Shown: piece after piece, positions 41,055 through 51,503 of the stretch
Position numbering within the stretch: position 1 is the stretch's first letter
How the letters are laid out: every line of letters starts with the position of its first letter
Origin: Rubellimicrobium mesophilum DSM 19309
Lineage (GTDB): Bacteria; Pseudomonadota; Alphaproteobacteria; Rhodobacterales; Rhodobacteraceae
DNA length: 64,000 bases
Direction of reading: 5' to 3'
Assembly (NCBI RefSeq): GCF_000600335.2
Contig: NZ_KK088561.1
Location: 16,690 to 80,689 of the forward strand
Position numbers and translations under genes: made by a program
Notes under the pieces: generated by a model
Database searches by the model: none
What the model saw: only the letters and a program-made list of their open reading frames with translations
What the model was told of the DNA's origin: nothing

Positions 41055-43232
41055 CTACTCCGCCGCCATCCGGATCACCGGCTGCATCGTGGCCAGCACC
41101 TCGTCCGGCAGGTGGCACTTGACCTGATGTCCCGGAACCAGCTCCCGCATCGGCGGAACCTCCACCTCGCAGAGGGTCCCCGGAGCTTCGGCGCCATCGC
41201 GGGAGGGGACGTGCCGCTTGCGTGGGCACCGCGTCTGGAAGGGGGCAGCCCGGCGGCGGGTTCATGGCCGAGGGGATCTCGCCCTCCAGCACGATGTGCG
41301 TCTTCTCCACCTTGGTGTCCGCGACGGGCACGGCCGACAGCAGCGCCTCGGTGTAGGGATGGTAGGGCGGCGCGAAGACCTGGTCCGTGGACCCGATCTC
41401 GACCACATGGCCCAGGTACATCACCAGCACCCGGTCCGAGAGGTAGCGCACGATCCCCAGGTCGTGGCTGATGAAGAGGAGCGTCGTCCGCTCCTTCCGC
41501 TGGATGTCCATCAGCAGGTCCGTGACCGCCGCCTGCACCGACACGTCGAGCGCCGAGACCGGCTCGTCCGCGACGACCACCTTCGCCCCCCGGCGAAGGC
41601 CCGCGCGATCCCCACCCGCTGCTTCTGCCCGCCCGAGAGCTGGCGCGGCATCCGGTCCGCGAAGGCCCGGGGCAACTTCACGAGGTCGAGGAGTTCCAGC
41701 ATCCGTTGGCGCCGATCGGCGTCGGAGTTGCCGACGTGGAAGACCTCCAGCGCCCGGATGATCTGCCGCCCGACGGTCATCGAGGGGTTCAGCGTGTCGA
41801 AGGGGTTCTGGAAAACCATCTGCACGGACGACACCATGTCGGTGTTGCGCTTCTCGATGGGCGTGTTCTGGATATTCTCGTCGAAGAGCATGATGTTGCC
41901 CGACGTCGCCGTCTCGAGGCCCATCAGCACCTTGGCGAAGGTGGACTTGCCGCAGCCCGATTCGCCCACGATGGCCAGAGTCTCGCCCTCGCGCGCCTCG
42001 AAGCTCAGCGTCTCGTTGGCCTTCACGACCTTGGCAGGCCCGCCGCCGAGCCCGCTGCCGCCCACCTCGTAGTACTTCCGCAGGTCCTCCATGCGAAGGA
42101 CGACGCGACCCGGCTCGACCTTCTCCTTGGTCTCGCTCGCCTGCAGCGGGGCGCCCCAGTCGATCTCCTGGAAGCGCAGGCAGCGGGTGTCGTGGCGCAG
42201 GTCGCCCTCCACGCCGAACATCGGGATCTCCTGCGCGTCGCAGCGCCCCTTCTGGAAATAGTCGCAGCGCGGCCCGAAGTTGCAGCCCGGCGGACGTTCA
42301 TGCGGCAGGGGAAAGTTGCCTGGTATGCTCTTGAGCGGCCTCATGTTCTTGTCGGCGCCGGGCAGGGGGATCGAACGGAACAGCGCCTGCGTGTAGGGGT
42401 GGCGCATCTTGTCGAACACGTCCACGATGGACCCGCGCTCGACCGCCTCGCCCGAGTACATCACGCAGATGCGGTCGCAGGTCTCCAGCACCAGCCCGAG
42501 ATTGTGGCTGATGAAGAGCATCGAGGTCCCGTACTTCCGCCCGAGATCCTTGACGAGCTGCACCACCGCCGCCTCGACCGTCACGTCGAGCGCCGTCGTC
42601 GGCTCGTCGAGGATCAACAGCGACGGCCGCGCCATCAGCGCCATGGCGATGACGATCCGCTGCTGCTGCCCGCCCGAGAGCTGGTGCGGGTAGCTCCTCA
42701 GGATGCGCTCCGGGTCCGGCAGCCGCACGTCCCGCACGACCTCCAGCGCCCGGGCGCGCGCCTCCTCCGCACTGGCGCCCTGGTGGATCATCGGCACTTC
42801 CATGAGCTGCCGACCCACCGTCAGGGCCGGGTTCAAGGAGGCCATGGGCTCCTGGTAGATCATGGCGATCTCCGAGCCCCTGATCTTCCGCAGCTCCGCC
42901 GGCGTCATCTTGGCGAGGTCGCGCCCCTTGAACAGCACCCGCCCGCCGACGATCCGCCCGTTGACGCCGAGGTCCTGCATGACCCCGAGCGCCACGGTGG
43001 ACTTCCCGCAGCCCGACTCCCCCACGAGGCCCACGGCCTCGCCCGGCATGACGGAGCAGGAGAAGGACATCACGGCCGGGATCTCCCGCGTCCGAGTGAA
43101 GAACGAGATGGACAGGTCCTCGATCTCCAGGATCGGCGCGGCCGGCCGGTCGAGGAGCGCCATGGCGGATTCCATCGTCCCGATGGGCGAGGAGGCGGGC
43201 AGGGAGCTGGAGAACGGATATGCGTCGGCCAT
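41055..43232 (-). CDS. Peptide ABC transporter, two fused ATPases (DppD-DppF), with two frame breaks
   Basis: A single gene of about 725 residues carrying both ATPases of a dipeptide/oligopeptide transporter. Domain 1 has Walker A GESGCGKST, LSGGQQQRIVIAMA, LLILDEPTTALD and the oligopeptide C-terminal Cys motif (CNFGPRCDYF). Domain 2, from about residue 370, has GESGCGKST, LSGGQKQRVGIARAFAGG, then after a break VVVADEPVSALDVSVQ, and a final CPFQTRCPRK-like motif after a second break. The breaks are a missing G in the run at 41586-41591 and an extra G in the run at 41241-41245. Correcting both gives an intact end ..VIRMAAE. It belongs to the 41055-47492 operon. Confidence 0.82.
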
Positions 43233-43236
43233 GGCG

Positions 43237-44687
43237 TCAGTCCCTCAGCGACTCTTCCCGCAGCCCGTCCGCGAGGAGGTTGAGCCCCAGGACGAGGCTC
43301 AGCAGCGCCACGGCGGGCACGAGCGCGGGATGCGGGAACACCGACAGCAGTTGCCGGCCCGCGTTGATGGTGGAGCCCCAGTCGGGGCTGTCAGGAGGCA
43401 GGCCCAGCCCGAAGAAGCCCAGCGTGCCGAGCAGGATGGTGGTGTAGCCGATCCGCAGGCAGAAATCGACGATCAGCGGCCCCCGGGCGTTGGGCAGGAT
43501 CTCCCAGAGCATGATGTACCAGGGCCTCTCCCCCCGCGTCTGCGCCGCCGCCACGTAGTCCCGCGTCTTGATGTCCATGGTGAGCCCCCGCACGATGCGG
43601 AACACCGTGGCGAGTTCACGAAGACCACCGAGACGAAGACACGAGGAGCCCCCGACGGGATGTCGAAGAGGTCGAGCGGCCCCATGAAGGCGATCGGCGT
43701 TCCCGTCTGGCTGATGAGCGACAGGTAGAGCCAGCCCAGGACGAACAGCGAGACCGCCAGCATCGGCACGGCCTTCTGGCGCTGGGTGTGGAAGCGGCTC
43801 CAGATCAGGACCGAGGTGAAGATCAGCGGGAATATGAACAGCCCGACGGCCATGAAGCTCGGGATGCCGGTCTGGATCATCTCCGGCGTCACGAGGAGGT
43901 AGAAGAGCAGGATCACCGGGAAGGCGAGGATCAGGTTCGCCAGGAAGGAGATCAGGGTGTCGAGCCGCCCGCCGAAGTAGCCCGCCGGCAGCCCCAGCGT
44001 GATCCCCACCATGAAGGCGAAGACGGTGGCGAGCGGGGCGATCTGGATCACCACCCAGGCCCCATGCACCATCCGCGAGAACACGTCGCGCGCCAGCGCG
44101 TCCCCGCCCAGCAGGTAATGCGACCCCGGCCCGAGAACCTCGGCCCCCGGCACCGGAACACCCGGCGGCTTGTTCTTGAGGCCTGAGATCGCGGTCAGCG
44201 GATCATGCGTGGCGATCAGGTCGAAGACCCCCGCCGCGATGGCGGTGAACAGCCAGAACATGACGAGGCCGAAGCCGATCATGCCGATCGTGGAGTCGAA
44301 CAGCCTCCCGTAGAGCCCGAGCTTCCTCTTGTAGGCGATCGACACCGCGAAGGTCACCGCCAGGGCGATCCAGACCGGCAGGAAGCGCTTGGCGATGCAG
44401 CCGACGATTCCCGCGGCGCCCCACGGCAAGGCGATCCCGCCCACGACATAGGCGAGGAGCACGAGGCCCAGCAGGCTTCCTGCCGCCCTCAGCGCCAGGG
44501 CGGCCATGACCCTCGGCCCCATGCGGACGGCGAGCGTCCCGTCCGGGTTCACCTCGACGTCCGAGGCCGGAGCGACCAGCCCGACCAGGAGGTAGAGCAC
44601 GAGCGCGACCGCGAAGGCGGCGGCCGCGACCCAGAGCACCGGGTTCAGCCACGCTCCAAGGATTCCCGTCCAGGTCAGCGGCTCCAA
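43237..44687 (-). CDS. Peptide ABC transporter permease (DppC-like), frameshifted
   Basis: About 483 residues across two frames. It is longer than usual DppC proteins (about 300) because of an N-terminal extension of about 180 residues with several membrane helices. The permease core follows: LLGGDALARDVFSRMVHG, GYFGGRLDTLISFL, then after the break FRIVRGLTMDIKTRDYVAAAQTRG and LLADGLREESLRD. The break is one missing base near 43609-43611 (..VVFVNS then ATVFRIV..). The start is a TTG at 44687 with GAGGAGG six bases upstream. It works with DppB at 44698 and the fused ATPase. Confidence 0.8.
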
Positions 44688-44697
44688 GCGGGCCTCC

Positions 44698-45744
44698 TCA
44701 GGAGAGCCGGAGGCGGGGGTTCAGGTAGACATACCCCACGTCCGAGATGAGTTGCGTGAGCAGCACCACGACCACCGACACGACCGAGATGCCGAGCAGC
44801 AGCTCGATGTCGTTGTTCCCGGCCGCCTCGACCAGGGTCCAGCCGAAGCCCTTGTAGTTGAAGAGCGACTCCACGATCACCACCCCGGTCAGCAGCCAGG
44901 GGATCTGGAGCATGATGACCGTGAAGGGCGCGATCAGGGCGTTCCGCAGCGCGTGCCGCAGGACGACCTGCGGGAAGCTCACGCCCTTGAGGCGCGCCGT
45001 GCGGATGTATTGCGCCGTCATCACCTCGGTCATCGAGGCGCGCGTCATCCGGGCGACGTAGCCCATGGCATAGAGCGCCACGGTCAGCACCGGCAGCGTG
45101 AAGTTGACGAGGTTCGCGTCGTCCATGGCCGATGTCGCCGAGCCGTTGAACCACTTGAGCCCCACGGCCGAGGAGGTGAACACGGCGATGAACACGACGC
45201 CCGACACGTACTCGGGCGTCGCCGTGATGGCGATGGAGGCCGTGGACAGGACCCGGTCCGTCCGCGACCCCTCCCGCATCCCGGCCAGGATGCCCAGGAT
45301 CAGCGCCCCCGGGACCATGACCACAAGGACCCAGGCCATCAGCTTGCCGGTCAGGGCGAGACGGGTTCCGATGACGCTGGCGACGTCCTCCCGGAAGACC
45401 CGGCTGTAGCCCCAGTCGCCCTGGAGGATGCCACAGAATCGCGGCGCCTCCGCGGGGTCCTGGCCACTGGCGATGCAGCGGCCCCGGACGGCGCCGCTCT
45501 CGTCCGTGGTGGTCCAGCCGGGCAGCACGCCCAGCCATTCGCCGTAGCGGACGAGGAGAGGCTGGCCGAAGCCGTTCTTGTCCAGCCAGCTCTCCACCTC
45601 GGCATCGGTGATCCGCGAGCCAGCCTCGGTCTTGGCGATCTTCTCGAGGTTGGGCGCCAGGTTCGTCAGCCAGAACACCAGGAAGGTCAGGCAGATGGCC
45701 GTGCCCAGCATGGTGAGAAGGCGTCGAGCTATGAACATCAGCAT
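44698..45744 (-). CDS. Peptide ABC transporter permease (DppB-like)
   Basis: A permease of 348 residues. The family N-terminus MLMFIARRLLTMLGTAICLTF leads to about six membrane helices. A periplasmic loop of about 100 residues carries Cys pairs (GRCIASGQ.. RFCGILQGDWG). The EAA-like loop is RMTRASMTEVMTAQYIRTARLKG, and VIVESLFNYKGFG marks the C-terminal part. It is followed 10 bases later by the DppC-like gene and preceded by the binding-protein gene. Confidence 0.9.
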   Translation of the reverse strand: MLMFIARRLLTMLGTAICLTFLVFWLTNLAPNLEKIAKTEAGSRITDAEVESWLDKNGFGQPLLVRYGEWLGVLPGWTTTDESGAVRGRCIASGQDPAEAPRFCGILQGDWGYSRVFREDVASVIGTRLALTGKLMAWVLVVMVPGALILGILAGMREGSRTDRVLSTASIAITATPEYVSGVVFIAVFTSSAVGLKWFNGSATSAMDDANLVNFTLPVLTVALYAMGYVARMTRASMTEVMTAQYIRTARLKGVSFPQVVLRHALRNALIAPFTVIMLQIPWLLTGVVIVESLFNYKGFGWTLVEAAGNNDIELLLGISVVSVVVVLLTQLISDVGYVYLNPRLRLS

Positions 45745-45785
45745 CGGGGCATCCCCTTCCGGGCGACGTCAGGCCCGCGCGCGGA

Positions 45786-45803
45786 CGGCGCCACGAGGCG
45801 CCG
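45786..45803 (-). other. Stem-loop after peptide-binding-protein gene
   Basis: CGGCGCC (45786-45792) pairs with GGCGCCG (45797-45803) around an ACGA loop. It lies between the binding-protein stop at 45825 and the DppB start at 45744 on the minus strand. There is no U-run; it matches the position of hairpins in the other three transport operons. Confidence 0.55.
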
Positions 45804-45824
45804 CCCGACCGGTCACGCGACGGA

Positions 45825-47492
45825 TCAGTTCACGGGCTCCATCCACCACTTGTAGTGGTGATGCTCGAAGGTCGGATGCACGTCGGCGCCGTGGACGTTG
45901 GTCGCCGTGTGCCGGATGAGCGAGCGCCAGTAGGGCTGGATGGCGACGCCCTCGTCCAGCAGGACCTGCTCGATCTTGGCCATCACCTCGCGCCGCGCAT
46001 CGGCATCGGCGATGGAGTTGGCCTGCGCGAGGAGCGCCTCGAAGTCGGGGTTGTTGAACGAGGTCTCGTTCCACGCCGCGCCCGCCTTGTAGGCGAGGTT
46101 GAGCACCTGCACCCCCAGGGGCCGCATGTTCCAGAGCGTGCAGGACCAGGGATACTTCGTCCAGTCGTTCCAGAAGGTCGAGCCGGGCAGCACCGTCCGC
46201 TTGACGTTGATGCCCGCGTCGCGGCACTGGGCCGCCACGGCGTCGCAGCTCGCCGATTCGTACTGGTCATCGACCGAGATCAGCTCGAACTCGAAGTCCC
46301 CGACGCCCGCGGCGTCGAGCGCGGCCTTGGCGGCGGCGGGGTCCACCGGCGGGCGATGCACCTCGGCGTATTCCGGGTGGATCGGGCAGACATGATGGTT
46401 CTCGGCCACCAGCCCCAGGTTGTTGTAGCCGAGCTCGAGCACCACCGCGTTGTCGACCGCCTGCTGAAGCGCGCGGCGCACGTCGCGGTTGTTGTAGGGT
46501 TCGGCCGCCTGCTGGAAGCGGATCGCGACGGTGGTCGCGGTCACCGCCTCGGACTTGGCCCATCCCAACCCGTCGTAGATCTCCACGAAGTCGGGCGTGG
46601 TCCCGTAGATGGCGTCGATCTCGCCCGATTCGGCGGCGGCGAGCACGGCGGCCGGGTCGGTGCCGTAGTCGATGTACTCGATCCGGTCGAGGTAGGGGCC
46701 GCCATAGACCGCCGTGCCCCACCAGGTGTGGTCGGGGTTGCGGACGAGGACCTGCTTCACGCCGACCTCGTTCTGCTCGGGCAGCCAGGCGCCGGTGCCG
46801 ATCGGGTTCGCGGCGGGGTCGCCGTTGTCGTAGCTCTGGTGGACCACGGCCGCCGGATAGTCGGCCATGTTGGTGACGATCGCGATGTCGGGCGCGCTGA
46901 GATGCAGCTTCACGGTCGCGGGATCGACGATCTCGACCGCGCCGTCGCGCATCTGGTTGGTGCCCTCGACGTCGCGGAGCGTGTCCATGCGGCCGGCCAT
47001 GGAGTTGCCCTCCACGGTGCCGTCGCACCAGCGCTTGATGTTGTTCACCACGTCCTCGGCGGTGAAGTCGTCGCCGTTGTTCCACTTGACGCCCTGGCGG
47101 ACCTTCAGCGTCCACTCGGTCGCGTCCTCGTTGGCCTCCCACGACTCGAGGAGCATGGGACGGAGCGACCCGTCGGGCTCGTACTCGACCATGTAGTCGA
47201 GCCAGCCCCGACCGAAGTTCGCGTATTCCGACCAGTCCCAGGTGCGCGGGTCCTTGGTGGGCCTGAGCTCCATGCTCATGCGCAGCGTGCCGCCCTCGAC
47301 CGGCGTCATCGCGGCGTCCTGCGCGCGGGCCGGGACGGGCAGGCCGATGAGGCCGTAGGCCACGCCGGCCGAGACGCCCAGGGCGGTGCTGCGGGTCAGG
47401 AACTCGCGCCGGGACATATGCCCGGTCTTCACCTCCTCGGCATACAAAAGCGCCGCGGGATGCACGGCGCGGTCCTTCGTGGTGTGCGTCAT
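45825..47492 (-). CDS. Peptide ABC transporter substrate-binding protein (DppA family)
   Basis: A binding protein of 555 residues (family 5). It has a Tat-type signal after a hydrophilic N-terminus: MSRREFLTRSTALGVSAG near residues 26-43, cleaved after ARA|Q. Family segments are WDWSEYANFGRGWLDYMVEY, WTLKVRQGVKWNNGDDFTAEDV (about 140-162) and AIRFQQAAEPYNNRDVRRAL. GGGGAG precedes the ATG at 47492. The gene starts the operon with DppB, DppC and the fused ATPase. The ligand may be a dipeptide, oligopeptide or other amino compound. Confidence 0.9.
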   Translation of the reverse strand: MTHTTKDRAVHPAALLYAEEVKTGHMSRREFLTRSTALGVSAGVAYGLIGLPVPARAQDAAMTPVEGGTLRMSMELRPTKDPRTWDWSEYANFGRGWLDYMVEYEPDGSLRPMLLESWEANEDATEWTLKVRQGVKWNNGDDFTAEDVVNNIKRWCDGTVEGNSMAGRMDTLRDVEGTNQMRDGAVEIVDPATVKLHLSAPDIAIVTNMADYPAAVVHQSYDNGDPAANPIGTGAWLPEQNEVGVKQVLVRNPDHTWWGTAVYGGPYLDRIEYIDYGTDPAAVLAAAESGEIDAIYGTTPDFVEIYDGLGWAKSEAVTATTVAIRFQQAAEPYNNRDVRRALQQAVDNAVVLELGYNNLGLVAENHHVCPIHPEYAEVHRPPVDPAAAKAALDAAGVGDFEFELISVDDQYESASCDAVAAQCRDAGINVKRTVLPGSTFWNDWTKYPWSCTLWNMRPLGVQVLNLAYKAGAAWNETSFNNPDFEALLAQANSIADADARREVMAKIEQVLLDEGVAIQPYWRSLIRHTATNVHGADVHPTFEHHHYKWWMEPVN

Positions 47493-47642
47493 CTTCGTCT
47501 CCCCATCGGCCGCATTCTTGTGGGCTCAAGGGCTTGGAGGCCCGGCCCGGCATCATGCGCGGCTAGGCCCATTGGGCACGGCCATCGCTCTCAGGTCAAT
47601 GACAGGATTCGACGTCCTGAGAATGTGAAGCGACCAGAACGG

Positions 47643-48503
47643 TCAGGGCAGGGGCAACGCGCGCCAGGCATCCATGCGGGATCGGAACCACGTCCGTTGG
47701 CGCTTGGCATAGGCGCGAGACACCACCACGGCCCTGTCCCGCGCCTCCGCGGGCGTCAGGCGTCCTTCGAGACAGGCCCGCAGCTCCTCGGCGCCGAGGG
47801 CCCGGAAGGCCGGCGCCCGCTCGCGCCACCGGGGCAGGAGCGAGCGCACCTCCTCCAGCGCGCCCTCGGCCAGCATGGAATCGAAGCGCCGGGCAATCCG
47901 GGCGTTGAGCCACGGCACCTCGGGCCGCAGCACGAGGGCATGGGCCCGCCCCAGGGGAAGGAGCGGCGGCGGCGTCTCGGCCTGCCATTCCGCAAGGCCC
48001 CGCCCGGTCGCGCGCCGCACCTCCCAGGCCCGTTGCACCCGCGCGCGATTGCGCCGGTCGAGCCCGGCGGCGGTCCCGGGATCGAGCCCGGCCAGCAACG
48101 TCTCCAGCGACAGCCCGTCGGCCTCGGCCCGAATCTCCGGCGGCGTGGCCGGGACCTCGGCCAGGCCCTCGGTCAGGGCCGAAAGGTAGAGCCCCGTCCC
48201 TCCGACGATGATGGGTCGCAGCGGCCCGGCCAGGATCGGCGCCACCTCGCGCAGCCAGTGACCGACCGAGTAGGGCTCCTCCATGCCCACATGGCCGAAC
48301 AGGGCATGGGGAGCGAGCGCCTCCTCGTCTGGCGAGGGCCGCGCGGTCAGGACCCGCCAGCCCGCGTAGACCTGAAGCGCATCCGCGTTGACGACCACCC
48401 CGCCGCCCTCCTGCGCGATGCGGAGCGCGAGCGCCGACTTTCCGCTCGCCGTGGGGCCAGCAATCAGGACGGGTCGGTCGGGGGGAATCTCGCCCAGGTC
48501 CAT
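47643..48503 (-). CDS. miaA: tRNA dimethylallyltransferase
   Basis: MiaA of 286 residues adds a dimethylallyl group to A37 of tRNAs reading UNN codons. The P-loop is [17 protein letters not shown] (residues 12-28), with [36 protein letters not shown], the [13 protein letters not shown] region and the C-terminal [11 protein letters not shown] motif. The ATG at 48503 has GGGAG upstream. It is divergent from pyrH. The length is slightly short for the family (about 290-310). Confidence 0.95.
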   Translation of the reverse strand: MDLGEIPPDRPVLIAGPTASGKSALALRIAQEGGGVVVNADALQVYAGWRVLTARPSPDEEALAPHALFGHVGMEEPYSVGHWLREVAPILAGPLRPIIVGGTGLYLSALTEGLAEVPATPPEIRAEADGLSLETLLAGLDPGTAAGLDRRNRARVQRAWEVRRATGRGLAEWQAETPPPLLPLGRAHALVLRPEVPWLNARIARRFDSMLAEGALEEVRSLLPRWRERAPAFRALGAEELRACLEGRLTPAEARDRAVVVSRAYAKRQRTWFRSRMDAWRALPLP

Positions 48504-48575
48504 CCTCGGCTCCCATTGAATCCGTCCTCTCTTTGCTTCATCTGTCCCGCCGGTTGAAGCGGGCGGAGGCACGGC

Positions 48576-49337
48576 ATGAACGAGGTCACGGAAACCACGG
48601 CCGAGGCCCGGGAGGCCCCGCCACCCCAGACGACCTTCAGCCGGGTCATGCTCAAGATTTCCGGCGAGGCGCTGATGGGCGACCAGGGCTACGGCCTGCA
48701 CCCCCCCACGGTCGAGCGCATCGCCCGCGAGATCAAGAGCGTGCGGGACTTGGGCGTCGAGATCTGCATGGTCATCGGCGGCGGCAACATCTTCCGGGGG
48801 CTGCAGGGCTCGGCGCAGGGGATGGAGCGGACCACCGCCGACTACATGGGGATGCTCGCCACGGTGATGAACGCGCTGGCGATGCAGTCGGCGCTCGAGG
48901 CGATGGGCGTCTTCACCCGCGTCATCAGCGCGATCCCCATGGACCAGGTCTGCGAGCCCTACATCCGCCGCCGCGCCGTCCGCCACCTGGAGAAGAAGCG
49001 CGTCTGCATCTTCGCCGCCGGCACCGGCAACCCCTACTTCACGACCGACACGGCGGCGACTCTGCGAGCCTCCGAGATGGGTTGCGAGGCGATCTTCAAG
49101 GGAACCAAGGTCGACGGCGTCTACGACAAGGACCCGGCCAAGCACGCGGACGCCAAGCGCTACGAACGGGTGGGCTACACCGAGGTGCTGGCCAAGAACC
49201 TCGGCGTGATGGACGCCTCGGCCATCGCGCTCGCCCGCGACAACAACCTCCCGATCATCGTCTTCTCCCTCGACGAGCCCGGCGGTTTCCGAGGCATCCT
49301 CGCGGGGCGCGGCACCTACACGGTCGTCCAGGGCTGA
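48576..49337 (+). CDS. pyrH: UMP kinase
   Basis: UMP kinase of 253 residues, an amino-acid-kinase fold enzyme that makes UDP for nucleotide and envelope precursor synthesis. Motifs: [67 protein letters not shown] and a C-terminal GTYTVVQG. An N-terminal extension of about 20 residues precedes the core. It is the first gene of the core envelope cluster; unusually, two genes lie between it and frr. Confidence 0.96.
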   Translation: MNEVTETTAEAREAPPPQTTFSRVMLKISGEALMGDQGYGLHPPTVERIAREIKSVRDLGVEICMVIGGGNIFRGLQGSAQGMERTTADYMGMLATVMNALAMQSALEAMGVFTRVISAIPMDQVCEPYIRRRAVRHLEKKRVCIFAAGTGNPYFTTDTAATLRASEMGCEAIFKGTKVDGVYDKDPAKHADAKRYERVGYTEVLAKNLGVMDASAIALARDNNLPIIVFSLDEPGGFRGILAGRGTYTVVQG

Positions 49338-49349
49338 CCGGAACCTAAA

Positions 49350-49388
49350 GCCTCCGTCGCTGTTCCCGGGAGGTCCAGCGACGGAGGC
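49350..49388 (+). promoter_or_regulatory. 13-base hairpin that buries the ribosome-binding site of the MBL gene
   Basis: GCCTCCGTCGCTG (49350-49362) pairs perfectly with CAGCGACGGAGGC (49376-49388) around a 13-base loop. The 3' arm contains GGAGG (49383-49387), the ribosome-binding site of the ATG at 49393. The stem would block translation unless opened; it could also act as the pyrH terminator, though no U-run follows. Confidence 0.6.
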
Positions 49389-49392
49389 GAGC

Positions 49393-50292
49393 ATGGCCGA
49401 GCAGATCCCCCTGTCCGAGGACGCCTCGGCCCTAGACCCCGCCCTCGACGCGGCGCGGAACGACCACACGCACGAGGTCGCGCCCGACCTCGCCTATCGG
49501 CGGCTCGGGATCGTCAACGTGGTCTTCGTCGGCTTCCCAGGCGCAGGCGACCGCAACTGGGTCCTGATCGACGCCGGCCTCCCCCGCACGGGAGGCTTCA
49601 TCAGGAGCGCCGCGGAGGCCCGCTTCGGCAAGGGCGCGCGCCCCTCGGCCATCGTGATGACCCATGGCCACTTCGACCATGTCGGCGCTCTCGAGGCGCT
49701 GGCCAAGGAGTGGGACGTCCCCGTCTACGCCCATCCGCTCGAACGTCCCTATCTCGACGGCAGCGCCGCCTATCCTCGGGGCGACCCGAGCGTCGGGGGA
49801 GGCCTCATGGCACTCCTTGCCGGGCTCTATCCGACCAGGCCGGTCGACGTGGGCAGGCGCCTCCGCAGCCTTCCCGAGGACGGGAGCGTTCCCGGGATGC
49901 CGGGGTGGCAATGGCTGCACACGCCCGGCCATTCCGTGGGCCACGTCTCCTTCTGGCGGGAGAGCGACCGCACGATCGTCGCCGGCGACGCCTTCGTCAC
50001 CACCGGCCAGGAGTCGGCCTACGACGTCGCCCTGCAGGAGCCCGAGATGCACGGGCCGCCGACCTACTTCACCATCGACTGGCAAGACGCGGAGGAGTCG
50101 GTGAAAAAGCTCGCGATGCTCGACCCCGACCTGGTCTTGACCTTCCATGGCCAGCCCCTGCGCGGCCCCGAGATGCGCGAGGCCCTCCAGCGCCTCGCGC
50201 GCGACTTCCGCGACATAGCCGTTCCGAAGCAGGGAAAGTACCTGACGGAGCCGCGCCGCGCCGCGGATGGCAGCGCCTACGAGAAGCCCTGA
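49393..50292 (+). CDS. MBL-fold metallo-hydrolase
   Basis: A metallo-beta-lactamase-fold hydrolase of 299 residues. The metal motif is [12 protein letters not shown] (HxHxDH, near residues 90-101), with further ligands in [13 protein letters not shown] (His), VAGDAFVT (Asp) and [10 protein letters not shown] (His). N- and C-terminal extensions are unlike those of glyoxalase II. The ATG at 49393 has GGAGG five bases upstream, inside a strong hairpin. The substrate cannot be told from the fold; lactones, thioesters and phosphodiesters are all known for it. Confidence 0.85.
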   Translation: MAEQIPLSEDASALDPALDAARNDHTHEVAPDLAYRRLGIVNVVFVGFPGAGDRNWVLIDAGLPRTGGFIRSAAEARFGKGARPSAIVMTHGHFDHVGALEALAKEWDVPVYAHPLERPYLDGSAAYPRGDPSVGGGLMALLAGLYPTRPVDVGRRLRSLPEDGSVPGMPGWQWLHTPGHSVGHVSFWRESDRTIVAGDAFVTTGQESAYDVALQEPEMHGPPTYFTIDWQDAEESVKKLAMLDPDLVLTFHGQPLRGPEMREALQRLARDFRDIAVPKQGKYLTEPRRAADGSAYEKP

Positions 50293-50386
50293 TGCCCGGA
50301 GTCGAAAACCCTTGATTTGCCGGCTGTTCGGGGCAGGTTCGAAGCTGGGACCCGGTGGTGACGGCCCTTTGGCAGGGAGCAGAGCC

Positions 50387-50803
50387 GTGACGACGCTGAA
50401 GGAATTCGAGGAAGCCCTCAAGGAGCAGGGGATGCGCCAGGCGCTCCGCGTCCTCGAGAAGCTGAGGGAGCGCGACCGCGCCCGGCGCAAGGTCGCGCCG
50501 GCCCGGCGGGTCGTGGGCCAGCGCATGACGCCCGAGCTCGCCCGACGCATCCTGGAGCTGCACGAGACGACCGGCATGACCCAGCAGGAGATCGCCTTCG
50601 AGCTCGGCGTGAACCAGGGGCGGGTCAACGAGGTCATCAAGCGCGGCAAGTGGCTGACTGACGACCCCGACGCGCCCGAGGCGGTGGCCCGCGACAAGGC
50701 CGACGCGCGGATCCGCCGGCAGCAGGAACGGCCCGCGACGCGCTCCAAGGGACCGGCCAGGCCCAGGCGCGCCAAGGACCCGCCGCAGCTCAAGCTCTTC
50801 TAG
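50387..50803 (+). CDS. Helix-turn-helix DNA-binding protein
   Basis: A small basic protein of 138 residues. A central HTH (TPELARRILELHETTGMTQQEIAFELGVNQGRVNEVIKRGKW, about residues 44-85) is followed by a Lys/Arg-rich tail (RRQQERPATRSKGPARPRRA). The GTG at 50387 has GGGAG about eight bases upstream; an upstream ATG would overlap the MBL gene and add 40 residues without family features. It may regulate the MBL gene or act on the chromosome more widely. Its targets are unknown. Confidence 0.7.
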   Translation: MTTLKEFEEALKEQGMRQALRVLEKLRERDRARRKVAPARRVVGQRMTPELARRILELHETTGMTQQEIAFELGVNQGRVNEVIKRGKWLTDDPDAPEAVARDKADARIRRQQERPATRSKGPARPRRAKDPPQLKLF

Positions 50804-50909
50804 GCGGCTCTACCCGGGCGGTCCCGGCCCTGGCCGAACCGGACCGTCCCACCTATACAACCCACGTCCCTTGGCGCTATAGAGCCGAAAACGGAGCCCG
50901 AGCAGACGA

Positions 50910-51473
50910 ATGGCCGACGATTTCGAACTCGACACCGACGACCTGCAGCGCCGGATGGAGCGGGCCATCGCCGCCCTCCGGACCGAGTTCGCCTCGCTCC
51001 GCACAGGCCGCGCCTCCGGCTCCATGCTGGAGCCCGTGATGGTCGAGGCCTACGGCCAGATGACCCCGGTCAACCAGCTCGGCACCGTCAACGTGCCAGA
51101 GCCTCGCATGGTCACGATCAACGTCTGGGACCGGGGCATGGTCTCCAAGGTCGAGAAGGCGATCCGCGACTCCGGCCTGGGCATCAACCCGCAGACCAAT
51201 GGCACGATCATCATGCTCCCCATCCCCGAGCTCAACGAGGAGCGGCGGCGGGAGCTGACCAAGGTCGCCGCGAACTACGCGGAGCACGCCCGCGTCGCCG
51301 TCCGCAACCTCCGCCGCGACGGCATGGACCAGATCAAGAAGGCCAAGTCCAACGGCCTCTCCGAGGACGACGTGAAGTTCTGGGAAGGCGAGGTCCAGGA
51401 GATGACCGACCGCTTCATCAAGCAGGTCGACCAGACGCTCGAGTCCAAGCAGGCCGAGATCATGCACGTCTGA
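50910..51473 (+). CDS. frr: Ribosome recycling factor
   Basis: RRF of 187 residues splits post-termination ribosomes together with EF-G. Conserved segments: [45 protein letters not shown]-type [47 protein letters not shown] and the C-terminal [17 protein letters not shown]. It lies 30 bases upstream of uppS and is the usual partner of pyrH, here separated from it. Confidence 0.97.
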   Translation: MADDFELDTDDLQRRMERAIAALRTEFASLRTGRASGSMLEPVMVEAYGQMTPVNQLGTVNVPEPRMVTINVWDRGMVSKVEKAIRDSGLGINPQTNGTIIMLPIPELNEERRRELTKVAANYAEHARVAVRNLRRDGMDQIKKAKSNGLSEDDVKFWEGEVQEMTDRFIKQVDQTLESKQAEIMHV

Positions 51474-51503
51474 CGTGCTCCCCACCAGACCGGAGTGCCC
51501 CCC

